Assembly (NCBI GenBank): GCA_021799715.1 | Contig: JAJYZY010000132.1 | Span: 1 to 6,174 of the forward strand | Source: Planctomycetota bacterium | Lineage (GTDB): Bacteria > Planctomycetota > Phycisphaerae > WQYP01 | Length of the DNA stretch: 6,174 nucleotides | Reading direction: 5' to 3' | Shown: positions 6,083 through 6,174 of the stretch, piece by piece | How the letters are laid out: each line of letters starts with the position of its first letter | How positions within the stretch are numbered: position 1 is the first letter of the stretch | The notes under the pieces: generated by a model | Databases searched by the model: none | The model's input: only the letters and a program-made list of their open reading frames with translations | Told to the model about the DNA's origin: nothing | Position numbers and translations under genes: made by a program

Positions 6083-6174
6083 GTCAAAACGGGCAATTTT
6101 TCGGGTTGAGTTTTTTGTAAAAATTGATCCCAGGTCTTGGCCTGTTTGACCATACTGTTGAGCAGGATCAGAAA
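6079..6174 (-). CDS. C-terminal end of an unidentified gene entering from the right edge
   Basis: The last 31 codons of a minus-strand gene, open at the window edge and ending in TGA at 6079-6081. The tail reads FLILLNSMVKQAKTWDQFLQ and then KTQPEKLPVLT: a helical, amphipathic run followed by a charged and proline-containing end. It looks like genuine protein C-terminus by composition, but is too short to identify. Its stop overlaps the TTG of the following ORF by four bases. Confidence 0.45.
   Translation of the reverse strand, partial: FLILLNSMVKQAKTWDQFLQKTQPEKLPVLT

Noticed and set aside
1..6174. CRISPR array, tRNA or rRNA genes
   Set aside because: No regularly spaced short repeats, cloverleaf with CCA-type end, or conserved rRNA words were seen on either strand.

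Overview
The window reads as bacterial DNA of moderate to high GC, with two well-preserved divergent genes set between repeat-rich and partly degraded stretches. The lineage is uncertain. The dispersed repeats carrying 'ATCCGTG'-type ends, together with the single-domain alpha-glucan phosphorylase, are compatible with a planctomycete or another member of the PVC/Lentisphaerae group, but nothing here is a firm taxonomic marker.

Layout. Positions 1-370 hold one copy of a MITE-like repeat (39-215) and no convincing gene. Positions 371-2923 (minus strand) encode a complete 850-residue alpha-glucan (glycogen/maltodextrin) phosphorylase. A divergent intergenic region of about 450 bp (2924-3370) carries palindromes, T-tracts, a spaced direct repeat and a leader with mutually exclusive hairpins. 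Positions 3371-4414 (plus strand) encode a NasS/NrtA/CmpA-type ligand-binding protein without a signal peptide, most likely a cytoplasmic nitrate/nitrite sensor or a relative. Two small, poorly supported ORFs follow it closely. The second (4642-4818) runs into a repeat block and is probably truncated.

Positions 4700-5168 are a composite repeat, A-B-A'. A 116-bp segment is directly repeated 353 bp apart without gaps, and between the copies lies the second copy of the MITE-like element (4823-5000). Positions 5169-5404 show no supportable gene. The last ~770 bp (5405-6174, minus strand) carry the C-terminus of an unidentified gene entering from the right edge, a short membrane-protein-like ORF and a TPR-like ORF. 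The last two lie in the same reading frame, separated only by two amber codons, which suggests either a run of small genes or one decayed gene.

Functionally, the two solid genes are storage-polysaccharide breakdown (glgP) and a nitrogen-oxyanion or similar ligand sensor, transcribed away from each other from a shared region. A carbon/nitrogen link is possible but not shown. The NasT-type ANTAR partner expected for NasS is not in the window. I do not see a clear new defence or mobile system. The most noteworthy items are the repeat family and the nasS-like leader.
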